Source of the DNA: an uncultured Lachnospiraceae bacterium
GTDB lineage: Bacteria > Bacillota > Clostridia > Lachnospirales > Lachnospiraceae
Direction of reading: 5' to 3'
Length of the DNA stretch: 22,107 bases
Assembly (NCBI GenBank): GCA_937916415.1
Contig: CALGGH010000144.1
Coordinates: 1 to 22,107 of the forward strand
Below are positions 7,715-15,544 of the stretch, piece after piece. Each line of letters opens with the position of its first letter. Position 1 is the first letter of the stretch. A program made the position numbers and the translations under genes. The notes below the pieces were generated by a model. The model saw nothing but the letters and a program-made list of their open reading frames with translations, was not told where the DNA came from and searched no databases.

Positions 7715-10051
7715 ATGGTTAAGATCGGAATGATGCTCGGGGACAGGTACGAGATCCTCGAGAAGATAGGCACCGGCGGCATGTCGGACGTCTACAAATC
7801 AAAAGATCATAAACTGAACAGATTTATAGCCGTCAAGGTTCTTAAGCAGGAGTTTTCCGAGAACAACAACTTTGTCAGCAAGTTCAGGACGGAGGCTCAG
7901 GCAGCGGCGGGACTGATGCATCCCAACATCGTAAACGTCTATGACGTGGGCAGCGAGGGCGGCATTTATTACATAGTGATGGAACTCGTTGAGGGAATCA
8001 CCCTCAAAAAGTACATCGAAAAAAAGGTCAGGCTTACTCCCAAGGAGGCCGTCAGCATAGCCATACAGATATCCAATGGCATAGAGGCCGCTCACAACAA
8101 CCACATCATCCACAGGGACATCAAGCCGCAGAACACCATCATTTCCAAGGAGGGCAAGGTAAAGGTCACCGACTTCGGCATAGCCAAGGCCGCGACCAAC
8201 AATACCGTGAGCTCCAACGTGATGGGAAGCGTTCATTATACTTCTCCGGAGCAGGCCAGGGGCGGTTTCTCGGATGAGAGATCCGACATCTATTCCCTCG
8301 GCATCACCATGTTTGAAATGCTCACCGGACGCGTGCCCTTCAATGGTGACACGACCGTTGCCATAGCGATAAAGCACATTCAGGAGGCTTTGCCTTATCC
8401 TTCCGACTTTGCGGACAACATTCCGCCCAGCGTTGAGCAGATAGTGCTCAAGTGCTGCCAGAAATCACCTGACAGGCGCTATCAGTCCATGGGAGAACTG
8501 ATCGCGGACCTCAAGAAGTCCCTGGTTGATCCTGACGGAGATTTCGTCAGGATCGTCAATCCCGATGAGGAAGCCGCCACCCGCAACATCACTGACGACG
8601 ACGTCAAGAAGATCAGGAGCGCCACCTCCGAACGCAAGGATCTCGAAGGAGGCCTGGACCTCAAGGAGGACGTGGAAAAGGCGGCTGCCAGAAAGAAGGC
8701 TGACGCGGGCAAGTCCGGGAACGTCAAGGGCAAGGCCGGGACCAAGGTCAGGAAGGATGCCGGCAAGCCGGCAAAAAAGACCCGGCCAGGAAACAAAAAC
8801 CGGAACAATTCCAAAACCGGTCCGGTCAAAACCTCATCCAGGACCGCCAGGGAGGAAAGGGCGGAAAAGGAAGAACTCAGACGCCGCAGGTATGAGGATG
8901 AGGACGTCAGGAGAGTCAGCAGGCATGACGGGTACGACGAGGACGATGATGAAGATGACGACGAGGAGGGCGGAAGCGATAAGTTCACCACGATGCTCGT
9001 GATAGTCGGAGCGATCATCGTCGGTCTGGCGCTCGTGTTCCTGATAGCCAGGTTCGCGGGCTTCATCGGCAACACTTCGGGAGAAGGAGAGGATGCCGCC
9101 GTAGAAGAAACAACAGACGTTATCCTTATGCCGGACGGCATCGTCGGGCAGAACGTGGATGATGCCAAAAAAATACTGATAGACTTAGGGCTTACGCCCC
9201 AGCTTGAATATGAGTCCAGCCTGCAGTATTCGGAGGGCACGGTAATGTCTGTCAGCGTGGAAGCCGGCAGCGAGCTCTCGGAGGGAGACACGGTACTGCT
9301 TACCGTTGCGCAGACCACGGACGGCGTCAAGGTTCCTTCGGTCGTTAACCTAAGCCAGGCTGAGGCCAGGTCGAGTCTGGAACAGCACGGATTCCGGGTT
9401 TCGATCCTGCAGGCTGAGAGCGCGACCGTGGACAAGGGCAGCGTCATCAGCCAGTCTCCGGAGGGCGAAAGCTATGCGCCCGCGGGCAGCGCCGTCATGA
9501 TCACCGTTTCCACCGGAGGTTCCGGCACTGACAAGGTGACGGTTCCCGGCGTCATCGGCAAGTCGGAGATGGATGCCATGGCGATCATAACCGAGAGCGG
9601 CCTGAGCGTCGGTCAGGTTTCCGAAACCAACAATGACGATACCTCACTGACGGGGCTGGTATGCTACCAGTCGCTGACGGCGGGTTCGTACGTGGATCCC
9701 GGATCGACCGTGGATCTATACGTCAGCATAGGCCCCAAGGCCTCGACCTACAAGTATTCGGGAGTGATCACCGCACCCGGGGAAGATGAGGAGTACGTCA
9801 GCGGAATGTTCGTTCAGGTCATCGTGACGGCGGCCGACGGCACTGCGCTTCTCAATACGACGACTTCCACGTTTCCGCTGGACGTGAATTATACCGGCAT
9901 CACGTCGCCGACCGGCACCGTGACCTACATATTTACCGTTAATTACGAAGAAGTGACCTATACGGATCCGGAGACCGGAGAGACTCTCACCCAGCCCGCC
10001 GAGAGCCATGAAAAGACGGTAACCCGTGAATTGACGTTTGAAGCGGAATAA
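7715..10051 (+). CDS. prkC: PASTA-domain Ser/Thr protein kinase (PrkC/StkP type)
   Basis: This membrane kinase senses muropeptides or lipid II outside the cell and phosphorylates cell-wall, division and translation proteins. From ATG 7715 it has 778 residues. An ATG at 7709 sits too close to AAAAGGA (7701-7707), so 7715 is preferred. The kinase domain (about 1-270) has Lys41, HRDIKPQN (133-140) and DFG (153-155). A highly charged linker (about 310-425) ends in a run of Asp/Glu. One membrane helix spans about 427-452. Three PASTA repeats follow (about 472-534, 539-602, 608-676), then an extra beta-rich domain of about 100 residues, perhaps Ig-like. Topology is kinase inside and PASTA outside. 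It lies between its phosphatase and rsgA. Confidence 0.95.
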   Translation: MVKIGMMLGDRYEILEKIGTGGMSDVYKSKDHKLNRFIAVKVLKQEFSENNNFVSKFRTEAQAAAGLMHPNIVNVYDVGSEGGIYYIVMELVEGITLKKYIEKKVRLTPKEAVSIAIQISNGIEAAHNNHIIHRDIKPQNTIISKEGKVKVTDFGIAKAATNNTVSSNVMGSVHYTSPEQARGGFSDERSDIYSLGITMFEMLTGRVPFNGDTTVAIAIKHIQEALPYPSDFADNIPPSVEQIVLKCCQKSPDRRYQSMGELIADLKKSLVDPDGDFVRIVNPDEEAATRNITDDDVKKIRSATSERKDLEGGLDLKEDVEKAAARKKADAGKSGNVKGKAGTKVRKDAGKPAKKTRPGNKNRNNSKTGPVKTSSRTAREERAEKEELRRRRYEDEDVRRVSRHDGYDEDDDEDDDEEGGSDKFTTMLVIVGAIIVGLALVFLIARFAGFIGNTSGEGEDAAVEETTDVILMPDGIVGQNVDDAKKILIDLGLTPQLEYESSLQYSEGTVMSVSVEAGSELSEGDTVLLTVAQTTDGVKVPSVVNLSQAEARSSLEQHGFRVSILQAESATVDKGSVISQSPEGESYAPAGSAVMITVSTGGSGTDKVTVPGVIGKSEMDAMAIITESGLSVGQVSETNNDDTSLTGLVCYQSLTAGSYVDPGSTVDLYVSIGPKASTYKYSGVITAPGEDEEYVSGMFVQVIVTAADGTALLNTTTSTFPLDVNYTGITSPTGTVTYIFTVNYEEVTYTDPETGETLTQPAESHEKTVTRELTFEAE

Positions 10052-10059
10052 GGGGATAC

Positions 10060-10944
10060 ATGCACGGCAGGATAGTCAAGGGAATAGCCGGTTTCTATTA
10101 CGTATATGCTGAGGATGACTGCGTCTATGCGTGCAGGGCGCGGGGAATTTTCAGGAAGGAAGGCAGATCTCCTCTCGTCGGAGATGACGTTGAATTCAGC
10201 ATAACGGACGATATCGATAAAGAGGGCAGCATCAATGAGATCATGCCCAGATCAAACAGTCTGATCAGACCAGCCGTGGCCAACGTGGATCAGGCTGTTG
10301 TTTTCTTCGCAAGGAGCAGTCCGGCACCGGACATGGGACTCGTCGACAGGCTGCTGATCAGCATGGAGAGGGCATCCATAGACTCCTTCATCATTTTTAA
10401 CAAGAGTGACCTGGATTCGGTTCCGGGCATGGATTTTGAGGAAGAAAAAAATAGCTTTCGGGACGCCGGGTATCCCGTATACGACGTCTGCGTAAGGACC
10501 GGGGAGGGACTCGAAGCCGTCAGGGAACTGCTTAAGGGACGCACGACCACGCTTGCCGGGCCAAGCGGCGCGGGCAAGTCGTCCTTCATCAACGCGATGT
10601 GTCCCGGGGCGTCGATGGAGACCGGCAAACTGTCGGACAAGCTGGGCAGGGGCAAAAACACCACCAGGCATGCCGAACTGCTGGTCATGGATTCGGAGAG
10701 CTTCATCATGGACACGCCGGGCTTTACCTCATTTGAACTGCCCGCCGTGCGGCCCGAGGAGCTGTCGGCCATGTATCCCGAGTTTGGGGAATATGCGGAC
10801 GGATGCAGGTTTTCGTCCTGCACGCACGTGCACGAGCCGGGCTGCGCCGTGGCGGAAGCAGTCAAAAATGGGAATATCTCGCCATACAGGTATTCCAGGT
10901 ATAAGAAGTTTTATGAAGAATTACAGTCTGTCAGGAGATATTGA
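10060..10944 (+). CDS. rsgA: Small ribosomal subunit biogenesis GTPase RsgA
   Basis: RsgA checks the decoding centre during late 30S assembly and leaves after GTP hydrolysis. The 294-residue product has the circularly permuted GTPase order typical of the family: NKSDL (G4) before the P-loop GPSGAGKSS (167-175), then DTPG (218-221). An N-terminal OB domain comes first and a C-terminal zinc site last (Cys249, Cys254, His256, Cys262). ATG 10060 follows AGGGG (10051-10055), which overlaps the prkC stop, so expression is probably coupled. In related genomes I recall rpe and thiN next; here a diguanylate cyclase gene follows instead. Confidence 0.96.
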   Translation: MHGRIVKGIAGFYYVYAEDDCVYACRARGIFRKEGRSPLVGDDVEFSITDDIDKEGSINEIMPRSNSLIRPAVANVDQAVVFFARSSPAPDMGLVDRLLISMERASIDSFIIFNKSDLDSVPGMDFEEEKNSFRDAGYPVYDVCVRTGEGLEAVRELLKGRTTTLAGPSGAGKSSFINAMCPGASMETGKLSDKLGRGKNTTRHAELLVMDSESFIMDTPGFTSFELPAVRPEELSAMYPEFGEYADGCRFSSCTHVHEPGCAVAEAVKNGNISPYRYSRYKKFYEELQSVRRY

Positions 10945-10947
10945 GAA

Positions 10948-13215
10948 ATGAATGACGGGAAGTACGTAGTAGCATACCTGCTTAGCTGCATGGGGGATCC
11001 CTTCAGCAGGGATCTCGAACTTGGTGCCATACAGAGGGCCGAAGAGGAGAACGTCAACCTCGTTTTCCTCCCGGGCAAGTTCATTCACAGGGAGCTTGAT
11101 GAGGAGATCAGGTATGAGTATCAGGACAATACCGTGTTTGACCTGGTCATAGAGGACAACGTGGATGCCGTGATCATAGCCGCGGACTGCATAGGCGCGT
11201 TTGCGGACAGGGAGCAGATCAGGGAATTCGTGGCCAGGTACAGCGAGGTACCCACGGTTCTGGTCGGCAGCAAGCAGGATGGCAAGTCCTGCATCTGCTA
11301 TGACAATTTCAAGGGCATAGAAGACGGCCTCAATTTCCTGATAGATGAAAAGGGATGTACCAGGTTCGCCATGATGGGCGGACCGGATCATAATACGGAC
11401 GCGATGGAGAGAAAGGATGCCATGAAAAGGGTTCTCGAGTCGCGGCGCATTGAGTTTACGGACAAAAACTACGTTTCCGGCACCTTAGACCGCAACAATC
11501 ATGAGGGCGTGAGACGCCTTTTGGACCGGAATCCCGGCGTGGAGGCCATTTTTTGCGTAAATGACGAGGTGGCAGTCTGCGCATACGAGGTCATAATAGA
11601 GAGAGGCATGATCCCGGGCGAGGACATATACGTGCTCGGATACGACAATTCGAGGCTGGCCGGCCAGATGAGGCCCACGCTGTCCAGCATCTGGGCGGAT
11701 CCGGTGGAGCTTTCGAGGCAGGCCTTCGACATGGCCATGAACCTCATCCGCGGGCGCAAGACTCCCAGCAGGTCGCTGGACACGATGCTCGTCAAGAGGG
11801 ATTCCTTTGGAGAGGATGCCGAACGCATAGAACTGTCCAACATGGACACCAATCACGTCAAGGCACTGTACAACAAGGTCTTCTACAGGCTTCAGGGTGC
11901 CAGGGGAGTGGAATACAAGGCTTATCAAAAGGTCATCAGGGACTGCATGGCGCTGATCACGGCGCCGGAATATGCCCCCGAACTGCATGAACAGCTCAAG
12001 TTTCATTTCAGGGACGCGATTCTGACGGGAATCCTGAAGTATGCGGACATGGAACTGCTCCAGATGCTGATGCAGGAGATATATGAGCTGATATCGGACG
12101 GAGAGGGCAGGCGTAAGGATCGCAAGGAAGTCCGCAGCGCTTATGGCGAGATATACAACATGATAGTGGCGGAGCAGCAGGAGTTCATCAGGGAAGCCAC
12201 GGAATCCACTGATGACCTGGAATTTTCGATCAAGATGATCGCCCGCGACATGGTGCTTTTTGAGAAGGCTTCGGATCAGAATTTCTCAGTACCGTTGAGA
12301 AAGCTGGATTCGCTGGGCATAAAGAACGCTTATCTCTACGTGTTTGACAAGCCCATAGTTCATCTGGAGGGCGAAGAGATGCAGATGCCTGAGCACTTTT
12401 ACCTCAAATCCGTGTTGAAGGACGGCGTGCTTAAGTACATCCCGGCGCCGAGGCAAAAGATCTCCATATATGACTTTTTCAGCAACTGGTATATAGGCGA
12501 TGAGAGGCATACGTCCATCGTGCTTCCACTGTATTCCACCGAGGAGATATACGGATATCTGCTCTGTGACGCCAATGACCTGGTGTTTGACAACGGGGAG
12601 ATCATGTCTGACCTCCTGTCATCGGCTTATAAGATGCTTTATCTGCTGAGGAGCCAGCAGGAGATACAGGATCAGCTGGAGCGGAGCAATGAGATGCTCA
12701 AGCGTAACAACATCATGCTGGACAACCTGTCCAAGTCCGATCCCATGACGGGGATATATAACCGGCGCGGATTCTATGAGGCCGCCGAAGCCTGCCTCGA
12801 GGGAGCATATGCTACCGGCATTTCGGTGATGGTCACGTACGTCGACATGGATAACCTCAAGATCGTAAATGACAGGTATGGCCATGACGACGGAGACTTT
12901 TCACTCAAGCTCGTGGCTTCCACCCTGCAGGACATGGTAAACAAGGATAACGGAGTCACAGGCAGGATAGGCGGGGATGAATTCGCCTGCATCATATGGT
13001 CGGATGAAGAACCGGGTGACTTTAAGGCCAGGATCAGGGGCTGCTTTGACGACTTCAATGCCCGGAGTGACAAGCCCTACAACGTGACGGTCTCGGTCGG
13101 CGTGCACAAGGTGGTCAACGAAGACCGCAAGACGCTGGACGAGGCATTGGCGCTGGCTGACGATGACCTGTATGAGGAAAAGAAGAAGAGGAATAAGAAC
13201 GTTGTTAAGAGTTAA
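10948..13215 (+). CDS. Diguanylate cyclase with LacI-type sugar-sensor domain (GGDEF protein)
   Basis: The C-terminal domain (about 590-750) is a GGDEF diguanylate cyclase, which makes c-di-GMP from two GTP. Its signature GGDEF is intact at 675-679, and VDMDNLKIVNDRYGHDDGD provides the metal and guanine contacts. No RxxD inhibitory site stands at the usual place before GGDEF. Residues 1 to about 290 match the effector-binding fold of LacI-family regulators (YDNFKGIEDGL, FCVNDEVAVCAYE, VLGYDNSRLAGQ, PTLSSIWADP) but have no DNA-binding helix-turn-helix. The middle (about 295-585) is mostly helical, with a possible GAF-like part near 430-560 and a short coiled coil before GGDEF. No signal peptide or membrane segment is seen, so it should act in the cytoplasm. 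ATG 10948 follows AGGAGA (10933-10938), three bases after the rsgA stop. The ligand is unknown; the galactosidase next door suggests a sugar. Confidence 0.88.
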   Translation: MNDGKYVVAYLLSCMGDPFSRDLELGAIQRAEEENVNLVFLPGKFIHRELDEEIRYEYQDNTVFDLVIEDNVDAVIIAADCIGAFADREQIREFVARYSEVPTVLVGSKQDGKSCICYDNFKGIEDGLNFLIDEKGCTRFAMMGGPDHNTDAMERKDAMKRVLESRRIEFTDKNYVSGTLDRNNHEGVRRLLDRNPGVEAIFCVNDEVAVCAYEVIIERGMIPGEDIYVLGYDNSRLAGQMRPTLSSIWADPVELSRQAFDMAMNLIRGRKTPSRSLDTMLVKRDSFGEDAERIELSNMDTNHVKALYNKVFYRLQGARGVEYKAYQKVIRDCMALITAPEYAPELHEQLKFHFRDAILTGILKYADMELLQMLMQEIYELISDGEGRRKDRKEVRSAYGEIYNMIVAEQQEFIREATESTDDLEFSIKMIARDMVLFEKASDQNFSVPLRKLDSLGIKNAYLYVFDKPIVHLEGEEMQMPEHFYLKSVLKDGVLKYIPAPRQKISIYDFFSNWYIGDERHTSIVLPLYSTEEIYGYLLCDANDLVFDNGEIMSDLLSSAYKMLYLLRSQQEIQDQLERSNEMLKRNNIMLDNLSKSDPMTGIYNRRGFYEAAEACLEGAYATGISVMVTYVDMDNLKIVNDRYGHDDGDFSLKLVASTLQDMVNKDNGVTGRIGGDEFACIIWSDEEPGDFKARIRGCFDDFNARSDKPYNVTVSVGVHKVVNEDRKTLDEALALADDDLYEEKKKRNKNVVKS

Positions 13216-13282
13216 CATAACATTCAAACAAGTTGACATAACAATGACACGGTTTACATAACGAAGAATTGGTTAACATAAC
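13211..13282. repeat. Four copies of GTTNACATAAC at 20-21 base spacing
   Basis: Copies are at 13211-13221 (GTTAACATAAC), 13232-13242 (GTTGACATAAC), 13252-13262 (GTTTACATAAC) and 13272-13282 (GTTAACATAAC); only the fourth base changes. Copies three and four are preceded by G, giving GGTTNACATAAC. The first copy supplies the stop codon of the GGDEF gene. The bases between copies differ. A 20-21 base period places copies on one face of the helix, which would suit a protein-binding array. The same core in rsmB instead suggests a dispersed repeat. Confidence 0.9.
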
Positions 13283-13301
13283 TCAAAAAGAAAGGAACGC
13301 C

Positions 13302-15527
13302 ATGGGAATCACGTTTTACGAAAAAGAAAAACTTTTTAAGCTGGACACTCCCGGAGCCTCCTACGTATGCGGGATTTTTGACAAGGAAGGCTTCCTGGGT
13401 CACGCATACTTTGGCCCCGGGCTGGAGGAGCCTGACGTGGGATACCTGTGCCGCACGCAGGAGCCACCTTACGTCCCTGCGGTGAACAACCGTGACAGGC
13501 TAGCCTTTTATGATTCATTTCCTTTTGAGTATCCCACTCACGGGCTTGGAGACTATCGCGACGACTGTCTGGCCGTCAGGACGGCTGCCGGCAACACTGC
13601 GCTCAAGCTTACCTATGCATCCCATGAGATCATTGCCGGCAAGAAACCTCTAAAGGGTCTTCCCGCGACCTTTGGCGACGCGGATCAGTGCACTACGCTC
13701 GAGGTGCTCCTTAAGGACGAGATCCTCGGTCTCGAGGTGATCCTTTCATATTCGGTATTTGAGGACGTGGATGCGGTGTTGAGATCCGCGAGGATCGTCA
13801 ACAGGGGCAATGAAGAGATATATCTGACCAAGGTGATGAGTGCCTGCCTGGACATGGATAACGAGAGTTATGATATCATCACGCTGCATGGATCCTGGGC
13901 CAGGGAAAGGCACGTAAACCGCAGGCCGCTTAGCAAGGGCACGCAGAGGGTCAGCTCCATCAGGGGAGAGTCAGGACATCAGGAGCATCCTTTCATGGCC
14001 ATCATGGATCATAACGCTGACCAGACCATGGGTAACGTCTGGGGCATTAACCTCGTCTATTCCGGCAATTTCGTTGCGGGATGTTATGTCAACCAGTTTG
14101 ACTCATTAAGGGCATATATCGGCATCAATCCGGAGGATTTCTGCTGGAAGCTGATGCCGGGAGAGGAGTTTACCGCGCCTGAGGCCGTGATCGTATATTC
14201 CGACACCGGACTGGGCGGCATGACCAGGAACTTCCACGACCTGTACAGGAACCACCTGATCCGCAGCGCATATAAGGACAAAAAAAGGCCCGTGCTCATA
14301 AACAACTGGGAGGCCACGTATTTTGACTTCGACACGGACAAGCTGCTGGCGATCGCGGACGAGGCAGCCAAGGTCGGCATAGAGATGCTGGTCATGGATG
14401 ATGGCTGGTTTGGATACAGGAATTCCGACAATTCCTCGCTTGGCGACTGGAAGGTCAATGAAAGCAAGCTTAAGGGCGGACTGAAATACCTGGTGGATGA
14501 GGTGAACAGGAGAGGCCTTAAGTTCGGCATCTGGTTTGAGCCTGAGATGATATCTCCTGATTCAGACCTGTACAGGGCTCATCCTGACTGGGCCATCCGG
14601 ATAGCAGGACGTGAACCCGGACAGGCCAGGGAACAGTACGTGCTTGACCTAAGCCGTCCCGAGGTCGTGGAGCATACCTACGGGCAGATCAGCGAAGTGC
14701 TGCACAGTGCCAACATAGAGTACGTCAAGTGGGACATGAACAGGCCGCTTGCCGACATGGGCAGCGCATGCCTCCCCGCGGACCGCATGGGAGAGCTGTT
14801 CCACAGATACGTGCTGGCGGTATATGAGCTGCAGGAGAGGCTGGTGAGTGACTTCCCGAACCTGCTGCTGGAAAACTGTTCCGGCGGAGGAGCCAGGTTC
14901 GATCCGGGCATGCTGTATTACAGTCCGCAGATATGGTGCTCGGATGACACTGACGCCATAGAGCGCCTGTCCATTCAGGAAGGCACGGCGATGGTTTATC
15001 CGCTCTCAGCCATGGGAGCTCACGTCAGCGACTGTCCCAATCATGCGGTCGGCAGGGTTACGCCCTTTAGGACCAGGGGATACGTGGCCCTGGCCGGAAC
15101 CTTTGGCTATGAGCTGGACGTTACGCGCATCCCTGAGGAAGACCGCAGCATGATCCCCTCTCAGATCGACATGTATCACAAATATAATGACCTGGTCAGA
15201 ATGGGAGATTACTACCGCATGGCATCGTATTCGGAGAATCACGAGTTTGACTGCTACATGGTGGTTGCAAAGGATAAGTCAGAAGCCCTCGTCACGTTCA
15301 TACAGGTGCTTGGCAGGGTCAACTGCCATTCGCGCAGGATCAGGCTGCAGGGACTTGATCCCGGGCTCCGTTATCGTCTCGAGTACGTGGACGGAGCGGC
15401 GGATGAGTCCAAGGGAGAGGGCACTGACAGGACTTATCTGGGAGAAACCCTCATGAAGGCCGGGCTGCTCATCCGGAATCCCCGGGGCGATTTCCAGGGC
15501 AGGCTGATCCACGTGGTGGAGGCTTAA
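13302..15527 (+). CDS. GH36 alpha-galactosidase
   Basis: This enzyme releases terminal alpha-1,6-galactose from melibiose, raffinose-family sugars or galactomannan. The 741-residue product has the GH36 layout: an N-terminal beta-supersandwich (about 1-330), a catalytic barrel (about 331-640) and a C-terminal beta domain. The nucleophile is Asp478 in YVKWDMNRP and the acid/base is Asp548 in WCSDDTDAIERL, with ENCSGGGARFDPG between them and MDDGWFG earlier. These residue numbers agree with those I recall for Geobacillus enzymes. There is no signal peptide, so it is intracellular and would need an imported substrate. ATG 13302 follows AAAGGA (13291-13296) and is preferred over the in-frame codon at 13269, which lies in the repeat array. 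No transporter or sugar regulator gene is in view. Confidence 0.95.
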   Translation: MGITFYEKEKLFKLDTPGASYVCGIFDKEGFLGHAYFGPGLEEPDVGYLCRTQEPPYVPAVNNRDRLAFYDSFPFEYPTHGLGDYRDDCLAVRTAAGNTALKLTYASHEIIAGKKPLKGLPATFGDADQCTTLEVLLKDEILGLEVILSYSVFEDVDAVLRSARIVNRGNEEIYLTKVMSACLDMDNESYDIITLHGSWARERHVNRRPLSKGTQRVSSIRGESGHQEHPFMAIMDHNADQTMGNVWGINLVYSGNFVAGCYVNQFDSLRAYIGINPEDFCWKLMPGEEFTAPEAVIVYSDTGLGGMTRNFHDLYRNHLIRSAYKDKKRPVLINNWEATYFDFDTDKLLAIADEAAKVGIEMLVMDDGWFGYRNSDNSSLGDWKVNESKLKGGLKYLVDEVNRRGLKFGIWFEPEMISPDSDLYRAHPDWAIRIAGREPGQAREQYVLDLSRPEVVEHTYGQISEVLHSANIEYVKWDMNRPLADMGSACLPADRMGELFHRYVLAVYELQERLVSDFPNLLLENCSGGGARFDPGMLYYSPQIWCSDDTDAIERLSIQEGTAMVYPLSAMGAHVSDCPNHAVGRVTPFRTRGYVALAGTFGYELDVTRIPEEDRSMIPSQIDMYHKYNDLVRMGDYYRMASYSENHEFDCYMVVAKDKSEALVTFIQVLGRVNCHSRRIRLQGLDPGLRYRLEYVDGAADESKGEGTDRTYLGETLMKAGLLIRNPRGDFQGRLIHVVEA
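14083..14094 (+). repeat. Single copy of repeat core GTTATGTCAACC inside the galactosidase gene
   Basis: This is the identical 12-mer seen in fmt. Here it encodes part of GCYVNQFD, a normal family segment, so it is not an obvious insertion. TAT-GTC is the only Tyr/Asn/Asp/His-Val pair in this gene, out of 15 I counted, that does not use NAC. Chance convergence is possible. Confidence 0.3.
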
Positions 15528-15544
15528 CCCGGATCAAAGCACGT

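Noticed and set aside
8482..9447. 321-codon minus-strand frame opposite prkC
   Set aside because: It is a shadow of the kinase gene. Its long Ser runs are the antisense of the Asp/Glu-rich linker codons.
13203..13217. Terminator hairpin TGTTAA-GAG-TTAACA at the end of the GGDEF gene
   Set aside because: The stem is AT-rich, overlaps the stop codon, lacks a T-run, and arises from the repeat core itself.
13211..13282. CRISPR-like array
   Set aside because: The repeats are only 11-12 bases with 9-10 base gaps, far too short for CRISPR repeats and spacers, and no cas genes are present.
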